Below the pieces are notes generated by a model, which searched no databases, was not told where the DNA came from, and saw only the letters and a list, made by a program, of their open reading frames with translations. Of a stretch of 64,000 bases of DNA, positions 24,278 through 42,012 are shown in pieces. The DNA is from Bemisia tabaci. Lineage: Eukaryota; Arthropoda; Insecta; Hemiptera; Aleyrodidae. The position numbers were made by a program, and so were the translations under genes. The DNA is taken from the NCBI RefSeq assembly GCF_918797505.1, contig NC_092796.1, positions 58,248,851 through 58,312,850 on the forward strand, in the 5' to 3' direction. Position 1 is the stretch's first letter. Each line of letters opens with the position of its first letter.

Positions 24278-24720
24278 ACGATTACTCTCACGCTCAAAAT
24301 TTTCTTTCGGCCGGAGGAAATGTGTGCAATCACAACTGCCCGGCTCTCTTTTTCCAAAAATGTGACTCGATGCATTCCTGTCAAACTCTGTCAAATTTCT
24401 ACCCGACGTCACGTCATGTGTAGGACTCGAATTTTCGTTGAACTTTTTCGAGACGTCAAAGCGAAGGAAACGAAGCAGAAAATTCCGGCGCGGATAGACA
24501 AATGTTGAAGGTTGACGACATGTTGATAGGAGAGTGATAGGACGGAGCAGGCAATACTATGCGCACGCCGGAGGTGCCGGGGGGAGGGGGGGAGAAGGGC
24601 GGGCGAAGCGCCCCTCCCGCTCGCGGCGGCGGAAGGCGTCGCGGCGCGGCGGCCCGGTCGTTCACCTCCAACCTAATCATGGTTTCTCAAACTGCTCTAC
24701 GCTTCGCGCCCCATCCCCGT

Positions 24721-25420
24721 ACTCCCGTGCCAAGGAAAAACGCCGTATGAACCTTCAGGCGTTGCCAAATCCCCTCCGCTAAAACACGACTTTCCCGGTA
24801 AACTTAAGGTGATTCGATGGACGCCATATTTTGTATCAGAACGGCATGCGATATATAGCATCAATTGGTTCCATTTTTTCAGCTACTCGTCATTTTTCTC
24901 CAATTTTGAGATCGCAATTCTGCTGTCAGGAGACTAAAGCTCTCACTTACCAATTTTAACAAAGAAATTCAACGTAATAAAGGCGTGGTTTTTTTAGAGG
25001 AAAAATATCGCATTCGATACTGATATCGAAACTGCACTCGAATGCGATATTTTCTCTCTTAAAAAACTAAGCCCTTATTACGTTGAATTTCTTCCTTAAA
25101 ATTGGTAAGTGAGTGCTTTAGTCTCCTGACAACAGAATTGCGATCTCAAAATCGGAGAAAAATGACGAGTAGCAGAAAAAAATGGAACCAATTGATGCGA
25201 TATATCGCATGCCGTTCTGACACAAAATATGGCGTCCATCGAATCACCGTAAGAGTATTTTCCTTCCAATTTTTCAGATAAGTTTGTTCGCAATTTTACC
25301 GATAGCTCCTGAAAATTTCTCGGAAAAATATTCATAACTTTCTTTAGAAATACGCATTTTATCTGGGGAAATTTGGCAACTCTCGAATGTTGATACGGCG
25401 TTTTTCCTTTAGCAGGGCAG
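24721..25420 (+). mobile_element. CTGCCGTGC-type MITE interrupted by another hairpin element
   Basis: Left end cccgtgccaaggaaaaacgccg and right end gatacggcgtttttccttt, as in the intact copy at 27042-27290. The middle is displaced by the palindromic element at 24808-25249. Confidence 0.82.
24808..25249. mobile_element. 442-bp palindromic element nested in a MITE
   Basis: Arms of about 215 bp start ggtgattcgatggacgccat and fold back almost completely, with a few mismatches. The centre is near 25030, around gatactgatatcgaaactgc. It splits a CTGCCGTGC-type MITE, so it is the younger insertion. Confidence 0.88.
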
Positions 25421-27041
25421 CGTAGTTCCCCCGTAGTCGCGTCTGCGAGCCCATCACATCACCTTAGCGTCCCATTTCTCGTTTCCTCCCCCCTCCCGCC
25501 GCGGTCGGCTGCTTCCGCGCCCCTGCGCCCCAAAAAGGGCAGTTCTATGATCCCGATCCCGAATCTGAATCCGGGGCGCTTTGCGGGCCCGTTGTCAGGT
25601 GCGCCTTCGCGCTCCCCAAGTGGGCGGTTTCAATTATCCGCTAAGCTGACGGGGAATACGGATTCGGTCCGAGTTCGTGGAAGTCACGGGGTGTCTTGAA
25701 AAATCTGGATGTTTCTCTGGGCTGTGGAAAGTCGGAGAAAAGCCGGGAAATTCAGCTATCAATAGAACTTTCAATTTTTTGGATTTGTCGGAACGCCCAA
25801 AGTTGCCAAATTTTCAATTGGCGCAAAGTAAAAAATTGTAACATCTATAGCCGGTTGGACGTCCTGCGAGATTGCTTTAATTGTCGGGTCACTAAAACTC
25901 TGAGTACAGACGAAATGAATCTGCAAGTAGACGAAAGTTCATGGATTTTTGGGGTGGATAGACGTTTTTACCCCTCCAGTCCAAGTATTTTCTTCTACTT
26001 AGTGGTTGTTTCGTCTGCGCTCGGCGTTTTAACTCCCGACATTTAAAGAGATCTCACAGAACGTCTAATTCGATTATGAATGTCACAAAAAATCCCAATC
26101 AACGTTTTTTTTATTTTTCACTGTGTGTGTGTGTCTTGTGGGAAGTATTCTCTTGCCATCGTTCGAGGACTTTTCTTTGGTAGAAAACCTGAGAAAGTGG
26201 ATACATCTTCAAATAACAGGCTTATGCAGTGTTACAAACGGGAATGAAGGTTACATTTTTACCAATTGCAAAGATCATGCGAACTGAAACGGACCAGGGA
26301 GTGAGGGACACTTAATGGAACAACAGAGGAAACGAATTTGAGATGAAGTTGATGAAAACGTTCAAAATGTGTAATCTTCATTCCAGTTTGTGAAATCCAT
26401 GAGTCGGATTGTCTTGACTCTCCCTTTAAAGGGGCTTGAGAGCACACTTTCCGGTATCGATTTTGACTTGGAGGCGAAATATTTCACGGAGACACCTATT
26501 TAAAACTTTCCCAAGGTTTAGTGATCGGCCCTCTGATATTTTCGTCACTCATGGGTGGGTGACGTCCCGAGCAGGCGCTACGGGAAACGGGAGCTTAACT
26601 TTGACGTGATTTTTTGGCGGGGAAGCCTGGAAGAAAAATCCTTGACTTTTCTCCGATAACACGACCTCCAACCCACCTAAAATAAATAGCCATAGAGATG
26701 TAAAAAATTGAGACAAAATCAAATTCTAGGTATCAACGCTTCTCGACAGCAGTCCATCTTAGCACAATTTCCGGCACCTACTTGGAACCGTACTTCACCG
26801 CATTCAGTTTTTGTTGTTATAACCGAAAAGTTTGGTATTCCACATGGATCCAAATTCGATCCTTATCACCTCCATTTTTTCCTGCGACCAGACTGTTTTC
26901 CAGACCAACAGATTCCCCTCGGAGTTTCCATCTTCAAAATATTTCATATTGCTAGCAACCCTAACGCTGACTGTGAGTGACAAGTTGACGGTCATAGAAT
27001 GAGAGCACTGCTAGTATCTCTGAGCACATAGGGATTCTATA
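25421..27041. other. GC-rich patch then spacer
   Basis: 25440-25690 GC-rich. A 116-codon frame at 25696-26046 has no recognisable domain. A truncated 319-bp-type element is at 26220-26447. Confidence 0.5.
26220..26447 (+). mobile_element. Left-truncated copy of the 1858-2176 element
   Basis: gttacaaacgggaatgaagg to gtaatcttcattccagtttg and attgtcttgactctcccttt with aaaggggcttgag; the left terminal arm is missing. Confidence 0.78.
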
Positions 27042-27290
27042 CTGCCGTGCTAAGGAAAAACGCCGTATGAGCCTTCAGGCGTTGCCAAATTTTCTTCGAT
27101 AAAACACGAATTCCCTGGTAAACTTATGAATATTTTTCTTCAAATTTTTCAACGAATATTCTTTGTATTTTGATCTAAAGTTCCTGAAAATTTCAAGGAA
27201 AAATATTCATAATTTTCCTCATAAATAAACATTTTATCGAAGGAAATTTGGCAACTCTCGAATGTTCATACGGCGTTCTTCCTACAACAC
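27042..27290 (+). mobile_element. CTGCCGTGC-type MITE, intact copy
   Basis: Starts ctgccgtgctaaggaaaaac, and ends with gttcatacggcgttcttcct as a degenerate inverse. The interior carries paired gttgccaaatttt / aatttggcaac blocks typical of the family. About 250 bp. Confidence 0.82.
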
Positions 27291-27741
27291 AGGTGTCTCG
27301 GTGAAATATTTGGCGTTTAAGTTAAAATCGATAGCCGGGAGTGTGCTCGGAGTGACGTGTCGCGGCGGGCGTCGCCACGTGGGCAATTATCCCGGGAGCC
27401 GAGTGCGAAGTGACGTCATTCGGGGGCCGGGGCGCGGCTCACGTCGGCAACGTGAGTTCAACAGCCCCCGTAGCCGCCCGATCCGCGCTCGAATTCGAAA
27501 CCCATGAATCTTCGTGAATCGGATGACCCTTTCCGAAACCGGTCATAGACCCCGCCGACGGCGTTGCCGCGTCGCCGCCGCCGCACGTCATCGCCGCCCG
27601 GGAAACTCGGACGTCGGCCCCACGTCCGACAGCCGCGCCCGCACTCGTCGCCATTGCTCACGGAACGGAAGAAATTCAAGGTCGACACTTTATACTCGCG
27701 CCCCCGTCCGCGCTGTTGCCCCCCGTGCGATTTATTCTCAC
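27291..27741. other. GC-rich island next to the satellite
   Basis: CpG-rich (gccgccgccgcacgtcatcg around 27575) with overlapping frames on both strands. It could be a promoter or repeat; nothing decides. Confidence 0.45.
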
Positions 27742-28722
27742 TTGCAAGGAAGCAATGCTCGCTCTCCTCGGAACAGTCGATTCTGACTTCGATAAACATC
27801 GAGAGTCTCGGTTATCCGCGGTTATTGGGGCCGATGGTATCGCGGATAAACGAATATCGCGGTTGATCAGCGGAAATCAGGACTTGATTGGTTGTTTGCC
27901 TGTTCTCCTCAGAACAGTCGATTCTGACTTAGATGTTTATCTCAGTTAGCGAGAGTCTCGATTATCCGCGAATATTGGGGCCGGTGGTATCGCGGATAAT
28001 AGAAAGTCGCGGGTAGCCGAATATCGCGGCTAATCAGTTGGAACCAGGACTTGATCGGTAGTTTGCTCACTCTCCTTGGAACAGTCAATTCTAGGCGAGG
28101 TAGCCTACTTCGATTTACATCGAAAGACTCGATAATCCGTGATTATTAGGGTCGGTGGTATCGCGGATAATCGGAAGTCGCGGACAGTCGAATATTGCGG
28201 ATGATCAGTAGAAATCAGGACCTGATCGGCAGTTTGCTTGCTCTCCTCGGAACAGTCGATTCTAACTTCGATAAACATCGAGAGTCTCTATTATCCGCGA
28301 TTATTGGGGCCGGTGGTACCACGGATACTCGGAAGTCGCGGATAAACGAATATCGCGGTTTATCAGCGGAAATCAGGACTTGATTGGTAGTTTGCTTGCT
28401 CTCCTCGGAACAGTCGATTCCAACTTCAGTAAACATGGAGAGTCTCGATAATCCGTGATTCTAAGGACCGGTGGTTTCGCGGATAATCGAAAGTCGCGGG
28501 TAGTCGAATATCGTGGTTAATCAGTTGGAACCAGGACTTGATCGGCAGTTTGCTCACTCTCCTTGGAACAGTCGATTCTAGGCGAATTAGCCTTCTTCGA
28601 TAAACATCGAGTCTCGATTATCCGCGATTATTGGGCCGGTGGTGTCGCGGATAATCAAAAGTCGCGGATAGTCGAATATCGCGGATGTTCAGAGGGAATC
28701 AGGACTTGATCGGTAGTTTCTC
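27742..28722. repeat. Satellite block: six units of about 140-170 bp
   Basis: Unit marker acagtcgattctgact or variants at about 27774, 27914, 28081, 28251, 28410 and 28568. Each unit carries tcgcggataatcggaagtcg-like text and catcaggacttgat-like text. Units 1/4, 2/5 and 3/6 resemble each other most: 2 and 5 share cagttggaaccaggactt, 3 and 6 share attctaggcga. This gives a three-unit order of about 477 bp. Confidence 0.85.
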
Positions 28723-29387
28723 CCCATTTGGCCGCATTAAGATATGTAGTAAATCCTTAAGTTGTAGCTCCTCACACTACTTGACCGCGGGGTCCTGGTA
28801 TGTATGAAATAATTAAATGGTTACTAAAAATACCATAAAGGTTAAACACAAAAAAGTTACATGCCCTTTCACTTTTGGAAGTAATCTTTGAGAGGTTCGT
28901 GCTATTGATTCAGCAATCGCGGAAAATCCGGAATTGCATTAAATGCAAATAATCAAGACTTCTGTACATTTCAACAGGAAAAACTCAGCTGCCACTTTGC
29001 AGAGATTGCTTTTGTTGACTGATTATTAAAAGTGATCGTCAAAGCTGTAGAGTATTCAGGCTTTGGCAGGCACAACTTGTAATTTGAAGAGAAAATTTTA
29101 CGCTCAGAACTATCACCCTGAAAAAGAAACATCACTGTGGGCGGTGGGGGCAACAATGTAAAGAAAGGAGTCGACCGTCAGGGTCAGCCATTTGTGCCGT
29201 GCTCGATTTCATCACGCCGAAGGTTCAATTTGACAGCTTTTTAGTCATTTAAAGGTTGATGATGAGGACGATGTCAATGTCCCAAAAGCTGAATTAATAT
29301 TTCACGTACTCGAAGTCAGGCACTCGTTTGCTACGCCAAATTTTCATCGGGAAACCTGTAACACCATGCCTCTATTTTAACCGTCCA
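28723..29387. other. Spacer, nothing recognised
   Basis: AT-rich, no supported frame. Confidence 0.5.
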
Positions 29388-29669
29388 GCGGGCTGTTAAT
29401 TGAAATTGATCGACAAAGCGATAGACAAGCATGACTAACTGAAAATGAAGCGATCCTATCGGTGGAATCGGGTGGTTGGAATGGACAAAGGAGGTAAGTA
29501 ATAGACCAACTTTAACGGCAACCCACAAGAGATCCTACAGGTAGTCGTTAGTCCATCGTTTTACCCCTAAACCTATAACAATCAACCGTTTCAACCATTG
29601 GGATCGCTCCATACTCCCTATGTCTCTTTTATCTATCGCTTTGTCTCCCAATTTCAATAATCAGTCCGC
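29388..29669 (+). mobile_element. GCGGGCTGATTATTGAAAT-type MITE
   Basis: gcgggctgttaattgaaatt at the left, aatttcaataatcagtccgc at the right; inner gcgatcctatcggtgg / ccattgggatcgc and acaaaggaggtaagtaatag. Confidence 0.85.
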
Positions 29670-30019
29670 AGAAAGGGAGTGCCCCCAGGAAGGGCCATGA
29701 TCATTCCTTGGTATCTATTAGTACTAACGAAATGCCGTCACCTCACCGAAGAAACATTCTTCCAACGACCATTTTGAACAACAAGTGGAGGAGGGACAAA
29801 AAAAATTGCTCCAAACTGAAGGGATTCGTGGGTGTGGCGGAAGGACCTTGTCAGTGACACGATATCATAAAAAGTTCGTAAAAAAAAGTGAGGCTGCCGC
29901 AGAAATTAATGAGGGTGTCACGAAAAGTACATATAGTGAGGTCTGCTGAAAACGGAGCGAGGCAAACTCGAACTCGCTTAAGCATTTTTACCTGTCTCCG
30001 GTTTTGAAGAAGAGCGCGT

Positions 30020-30160
30020 TCGTGACGAGGAAAATTCGCCCAGCGCCCCCCCCCCCCCCCCCCCCCCGGCGCACGCGAATCCTGTCGATCGAGTCCGCGT
30101 CCCCGCCTATTTTTGGGTCCTCAAGGACTCGGGACCTTGGTGCAGATGCAACACGTTTTT
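30020..30160. other. GC-rich island with a 22-C run
   Basis: C run 30046-30067 with cggcgcacgcgaatcctgtc after it, about 900 bp upstream of the first SPOP exon found. It could belong to a promoter, but no start codon or SPOP N-terminal frame is visible. Confidence 0.45.
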
Positions 30161-30332
30161 CCGAGCACACTCTCGATCTAATTTTTTCCCCCTCTTTTTT
30201 TCCTCTTCTTTTTTTCTTTCTTTATCGCCTTTTTCTCGAGCGAGTCTCGTTAGTTTGGCTCGGTGCTCGGTTGTCCCCTTTTCGGTCCACCCGCAGGGAT
30301 CGGGAGAGTTACTGCTGATCTGCTGAACGAAG

Positions 30333-30727
30333 CTGCCGTGCCGGGGAAAAACACCGTATGTACATTCGAGAGCTGCCAAACCTCCCATGAAATGTTCATT
30401 ATTTGTGAGGAGAGATGAACATTTTCTCTTGAAATTTGTAGATATTTTAGATCTAATTACCACGAACATTCCCTGAAAAATTAAACGGAAGTATCACAAA
30501 GTTTTCCTCAAAATTTGTATTTAATTGAAGGATATTTGGACTGCATTTTGCAATTTGGAACTGTAAATTCTGGCTTCTCTGGAAAAACATATATACTTAT
30601 TTGCATGGGGAAACTAATGGCACATACGTTGGTTTTAAACCGGGCTAGAATTTATAGTTCCTAATTGCAAAATGTAGTCCATTTGGCAACTGACGAAGGT
30701 CCGTACGGCGTTTTTCTTTAGCTCGGA
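30333..30727 (+). mobile_element. CTGCCGTGC-type MITE with a second MITE inside
   Basis: Left ctgccgtgccggggaaaaac, right cgtacggcgtttttctttag. It is longer than other copies because a 143-bp element (30538-30680) sits in the conserved aatttggcaac block near its right end. Confidence 0.82.
30538..30680 (+). mobile_element. 143-bp GGACTRCATTTTGCAA MITE, nested
   Basis: ggactgcattttgcaa at the left, ttgcaaaatgtagtcc at the right, inner tggaactgtaaattctgg / agaatttatagttcc. Flanked by ATTT on both sides (30534-30537, 30681-30684), which rebuilds the host block. A 4-bp target duplication fits the copy at 46253. Confidence 0.87.
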
Positions 30728-35625
<4,898 letters not shown>

Positions 35626-35944
35626 AAGATATTTATGTTGCCGACTCCATCACCAGCTTGTATTCTTCGATCTCAAACTTAGGAAAGAAAAGGAAAACTA
35701 TTCGTTTTAAAAGTGAGAAACAACTTAAAAATTTAAAGATAAAAAACTAGAAAAAAATGAAATTATTGTTAGAAATTAATATTAAACTATCCCCCGTGAT
35801 GTAAAAAAAAAGGAAAAAAAATTGATTCTAAATCTGGAAGTAAAAGTTGTTTAAATTAGTGCGGTTGCCAATGAGATTTTGAAAGAAGATCATAAAAGAA
35901 CTTAAGTACCTTCTTCAATTGTTCTGTTATAGTATCATCATAAA

Positions 35945-35950
35945 AATAAA
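35945..35950 (+). terminator. Proximal candidate poly(A) signal of SPOP
   Basis: AATAAA about 320 bp after the stop codon, followed by a T/GT-rich stretch (cttgtatgatttctttcagttgttc). This is a reasonable proximal cleavage site, but position alone cannot show use. Confidence 0.4.
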
Positions 35951-38900
35951 CTTGTATGATTTCTTTCAGTTGTTCTAGTTTTCTTTCTAATAATTTATCT
36001 TTATTTTTTTTTACGTTACTATTTTTCTTAGTGAATCAAGGTCTCGCGCCGAAAGTTTGCAACAACTCAAAAGAAAGAATCGATAAGTAAAAAATTGTAA
36101 AGTAAATAAGCAATATGCTGCTTACCTTATTCTCAGGAATTATAGATTTTGTGATATTTAATTAAAGGTCAGTTTGTTGCAACTATTTAAGAACAGGCTG
36201 TATCTTGTGCTCCCACCCTTTCCTCAGTTTAAAAATTCTAAATTAGAAGAAGGATCTAATCTCATATTCTTATTCCCCTCCCCCCCCTCTCCCTCTCATT
36301 TTCTTAGAAGATGAGGGGAGCGAGAACTATCAACTAAATTCAGTCAGCTTCTTTCCAGCCCGCTTCTTTTCTCAAGTTCATGTGATTTTTCATCAATAAC
36401 TTTTCATCCCCTCTTCTATCATCACGTTAGTCCTAATCAGACTTTGTTGAGAATTTTTTCTCATAGAATTCTAATGTTTTCTCCAAATTTTATTCCTTCC
36501 AAAGTTTTATCTATTCAGCTTTGCTTCTTTGTTCCTGCGTTTCTTTTTCACCTTGTTTTCTGGTCCTCTTCTAAATTTCAAAATCAAATCTTTTCAATTG
36601 TACAGATCAGAAGGAAAGCAAATCCATGTGCTGGTAATTTTTGTTTTCCTAAAAAAAATCAAGTCAGCACTTCTCTGAAATATCTATGTACAGTTTTTAT
36701 TTTTGGGTGCGGTAATGAAAATCAAATTTTGCCGTTCTTTGAATCTCAAAATTTTATTTTGGACATTTCTAAACTTGTTTTCATAGTATGTGGCTAAATT
36801 ATGTATCAAATCAAAGTGAAAATGAAAGTTATGGTTGGTCATGCCTCAACAATTTTGAATCTGTATATTGTCTGCTATCCATTCGCTCTCTTTTTACAAA
36901 ATCATTAATTAATGGCATCGATCCCTTTTTTTCTATAACTTAAAGCTTCTATACTTCTTAGTATGTACTACCTTTTACCAAGCAACTGTTCTTAATATCT
37001 CTCTCATCGGTCGCAAGGCTTTGATATTTGAGTTTTTCATCCACAAAAGATGTCTGCCTTTCTAATTTACCGTCGAAGTCACCCACAGTCATAGATTTGT
37101 TTTCGCAACACAGCTGTGGCAAATATGTTGGAAGATAAAGAATGAAATCGAATAACGAGGTGACTTGACTTTAAATTGTTCATAGTTTTTTCATTATTAT
37201 GACATTAACATTTTTCCAAATTCATCAGGGTCAATTTTTGTCATCAAGTTTTTTTTATTTCTTACCCAGCATTTTTACCATTGCTTTGTCATAAAGAAAA
37301 TCCAAATCCAGTTATTTGCTGTGCATGGAATTCTGCCCCTCTTTGCTCGATCAAATGTTTTTTCTGTCCCATCTCTTCCAGAAATTAAAATAGCTTAACC
37401 ATATGAATACTAGTTTGCAGAACTCTATGAATGTAAAGCACCTGACTTGTCGGGTAGTCATCGCATAGGAAAGAAGTAAGGTGACCCACTTTCAACAGGC
37501 GCTGATCATGCATTGAAAAACCATCCTCTATGATGAAGTTGCTGTTAGATCAACGGTAATAGCATCCACTACAGTAATTATCAGCGTGCTCTATCATGAG
37601 AGCCACATTGCAGCAATTTCATAACCAAGTTTCGATGCAAATTCTTTCTCTCCTCTGCCGTCTCCTCTCTTCCAAAAAGAAAAAAACAATTTTCGTTTTG
37701 CTCCATTAGGTAGAAAAGAAAAAAAAAAGAAATGGAAGAAGGTGACTAAGTTTCAATAAATATTAAATTTGATTTATCCTGTCTTAGATCAGCGTTTAGA
37801 GAATTATGGTTTGGGGGGTGGGCGGTAAGGGGAGAGGACTTACTTTGTAGGTACGTAGGCTTCTTTTCTCCTCCACCTAAGTTCAAAGCTAAAAACATGA
37901 TTCAAGTTATTGTAATTCAATTTTTTCATTTCCTCTCCTCCAGTACATGGAAGTTTTCCTTCAGTAATGTGTAAAAGTCTCAAGAGCTTCAATCTCAAAA
38001 CTGTGAGGAAAGATTCGGCTTTTAGTTTTATTCTACTCATGTCTTTTTAACTTTTGTCTTGTACAGTTCAATTTTCTTCTGTAGAGTTAATGCTAAGGTT
38101 TCTTGTCCTGTTTCTTCTCGAAACTCTTGGATAAATATCAAGTGAAACGCATAATCTTGTAAAAGTTTACTATTATACCTAATCACAAGTATGGTTACGT
38201 AGTTTTACTTCTGATTGTCATGTATGTGATATTTGTTTCTAAGATCATGTCCCTTGAAAAATTGTAGATTTAGTGTTTTACTTTGATTAAATAATAATTT
38301 GGAGTTGACTTCAGTACCTCCTTGGTCAGTTTTAATTTGATTTTGAGAACATGTTTTCAGTTGAATTTTTTCACAACTTCAGTGATTTCAATCAGTCCTC
38401 TTTTAGCAGATTAATATTGTTAGACTCTAATATTTTTTTTTTTTTTTTGAAAACCGAATGAGATGGCTCTTTATGATATCAAAATCTTCGGTCATTTTAT
38501 TCGCCAAAGGTACCTGCACAAGCACTCAGTATGCGTATGCGAAAGACTCTTGAAACATTGTCACTTGTCAGCTCTGTTTCAGGTGCCCTTGTCATAAAGT
38601 TTTTCTACAAAAGAAAAAAATGAATAAAAAACATTTAATTAAGAGTTTAGTATTTTAACGGATTTCAATTTATTTGTTGTATTCCTTGTCAAGCTCATCT
38701 CTCTTGGTGATCGCAGCATACTATCATCCAATCATTTTGTAAGCTGATTTAACAAAGCAAAATACAAAATCGGATTTTTTTCTAACCTGTCTCTATTTAA
38801 CAGTAGAAAAGAGCTCAGTAAGTTACGAATGATTTTGTCAACCACACCTTTCATGTTTGATGTTAAAATGTTCAAAACTACCATCTGCCCATTTCTCTGC

Positions 38901-41900
38901 AGTAAACCGTAAATAATCATTTTTGAAATTTTAAACAATTTAATTCTAAGTTAATATTTTAAATGTATCATCAGATTGTCAGTCATCGTAAAATATTACT
39001 AGATTATGGCTGTTTTTTATTTTTCAAACTAAAATTTGCTTAATATTACTTGATTGGCCTGGATGTTGTATCGAACTGTAAATCAGAACTTTCTTTCCCT
39101 CAACCACGTTGTTAATAAACTGAGTGATTACTTTTTGTTTCAAAAGTTCCTCAAAATTCTATGAGAATTTTTGAGTTCAAACGAGGAAAGCATTGTGTTT
39201 TGTGTTTCAAGTGTAATTCTACCGACACCCTACATGTCTCATCCAATGCCCCAAATCGCTGAACATCTGAAATGACAAAATTTAATATCAGTCTTGCAAG
39301 CAACCGATCAACACATATAATTAAGCCTAATCAAATAGTATTGTTATTTAGTTTTTAAAATGTGATAAATTGTTGTAATTATGTTATCCATTTATCAAGA
39401 GGCATTGTAAATTTTCTCAATGTTGTAACAGTAACTGCAGCACGGTTGCTCATTTGTAAGAAAAAAAGCCATGTTTCATTGATGATAAAAGTCTTAATGG
39501 AAAATTAAGTAATTTTATTCTAATGGACAGATTGCCACAAAATGAGAATTTTCCCATCCCCCATAATACTTTTTCATTTTTGACCATGTCAATTACAATG
39601 CAAAATTTACATGATAGCAATAGGTTGTTCTGAGATAAAAAGCTATTCCTGTTCTAACATCATGTAAAACTTTCATTTCCTTCGAATTGGTGGGTGTAAT
39701 TTATTAATAGTTCGTCTTATATGTAGTAGATTGAATGATCATTGAATTTGTCTTGGTTTTTTCCTTTGCTTTCAACATCAGCAGCCGTGCTCTGTGTTTT
39801 ATTTTTCTCATTAATTTATTTTGCCATGTCCTTCAATGAAATTTTACGACGAGTAATCATTTTGCCATTTTATTTTATGAAGTAAAATCTTGAGCCAGCA
39901 GGAAATCTACTGTGTAATTCCACCAAAAGTTACTGAAGTTTTAAGGCAAATAGAAGTAGCTTGATTGTGATGGGTGATTTACTTCTAATGCTTTTTGTCA
40001 GTTCAAGAGCAAAGTCTTTCAGATTTCTGTAAGAGATTCGATGGAAAATCTATCTAAGTTTTGGTCATTAGCACTTTGATTGTCATTGTGTTAACAAGCT
40101 TTCTCCCTTTCAGTACCGCAAGGAACTTAAAAAACTTTGAAATATTTTGTGTGTGACCAAAGCACTAGCAAAATATTGGTGAAAGCCTTTTCCTCAGAAA
40201 TATCAATTTGTCAGTAGTTATCTGTAATCAGTATCTGGCCTTCAAGTGTACGCATGGCAGTCAACGTGTTATTCCTGGCAACCTGTCTTGCCAAGGTGAT
40301 AAGTCTCAAAACAGTTCTTAGATAGATTTTTGGCACAACTCTTGTTGTAGTTTTTGGAACCAACTTTTTCATTTTCACATCTTTCTGCCAAAGGGACCAA
40401 TTTGATTATTTAATCAAGTATGTGTGCAGTACTTATTAAAACTTTTATCCATTTGAACTCCATGCTTTTGTCTGGCAATTTTTGTATTGAATTTGTACTT
40501 GAAAAGCATCCTACTTAGCATCGGGTTATTGAATATCATGTAATTTACTCCTGTGTCCTCCCTACATCAGTAAATCTGCTTTAAAATGTATAAATATTTT
40601 TACCCAAACCCTTCACATAGGACCGGTTCTTTTTCCTCTATTGCTGGTTCGCTAATACTGGCTCAATATTTGATCGTTGTTAAATAACAGGGTACTGCTA
40701 ATAATTGATAGAAGTCAATTAAATTTGAATCTAATCACATTAAATAATAGTGCACACTCTTAGTTAGGGGCTGTGTCAATAAGCGTATGTACTGCTTAAG
40801 CCAATTTTTCCCTTCCCCTAAATAATGAGCTCCTTGAAAATCTGATACTTCGAAAGAAAATCTCAGTCCTGTAAATGGCAATTGTGTTCCCTGTAAAATT
40901 ATTCCTTTTTTCAAATTGCTGCGTTCTGCTTTTGATCTGTTCTTTTCTCTCAGTTTTTACCTATGAAATAAATGTTGGTCTTCTAATCATCTAATTCATT
41001 TATTAACCTTTTTCATCCCTTTGTTGAACAATTATTTGCTTTCTTCTCTCTTTTATGATTCCCCTAACTCTCAACAGCAGTCCCACCTTTTACTATGCAG
41101 CATGGAATTTTTTTTTTCTTTTCTTTTCTGTCCCGTTACCATTGAATCCACATCAAGTTAATTTATTTATATTTTTTTTTTCTCTTTTTGTGAGCTTTTG
41201 AGCCCCATGGACAAAATCTGTGCTAAAATAATGAAAAGGCAAGGGAGAGAATAGTCAAAGTAAAAGAGGATGATAGAGGGTTGAAAAAAATAACTAAAAA
41301 ACAAAATATTCCAAGTATTGATTCTAAGCAATATAAAGTATTCAAATACCTGAGAAGTCAATTTATTTCTACTGAAACGACTGGAAGGACAACTTTCCAT
41401 GGTAATTATTATCCAGGGGTTAATTTCTCCTATATGATACAAAGTAATCATCTTGTAAATTAGTGATGACTTAAATCAACTGTTCAAACCTTCCTACATT
41501 TTTGTGAAATTGCATCTACTTTGGAGAGTTAGGAGGAGGAATTGGGTTAAATGGCAATAATAATGATCAATTCCTAATTTTCGAGCGTCCGGCATTTTTC
41601 AAAAGCTGTCTTATCAGGAGCTGTTGAAAATCTGAAACCCGCACTTCGTGCTGAAACCTATGACTGAAACAAAATATTTTCTCTAGTTAATTTTTTCTTC
41701 TTCTGCTTATTAGAGATTAGTGTAAAATGTGAAGTAAAAAAGTAAGCAACTGTTTTTGAAATTAACGGACCAAAATGTAAAATTAGCTGTAGCAGTTTTT
41801 TCATTTATAAACAGGAGCACAATAGTCATTCATTGAATGTTTTGATGCAAAAGGACAACGGTTTAAGTCCAGTTATAAATCAAAACATTGAAATTCTCTA

Positions 41901-42012
41901 TCTTCTGCTAGGAAAAAAAAGTAAGAAGAAGAAATAAAAAAGAAACAGATAAAAAATACAAGAAAGAAAAAGAAATAGTCACCACAAGTTTTAGTAATAT
42001 TGTTCAATGCAA

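Noticed and set aside
27742..28722. CRISPR-like array
   Set aside because: Units are 140-170 bp and diverged along their length, with no short constant repeat and unique spacer pattern; the genome is eukaryotic.
36444..36797. 117-codon + strand frame downstream of SPOP
   Set aside because: Phe/Ser/Leu-rich translation of T-rich sequence with no domain.
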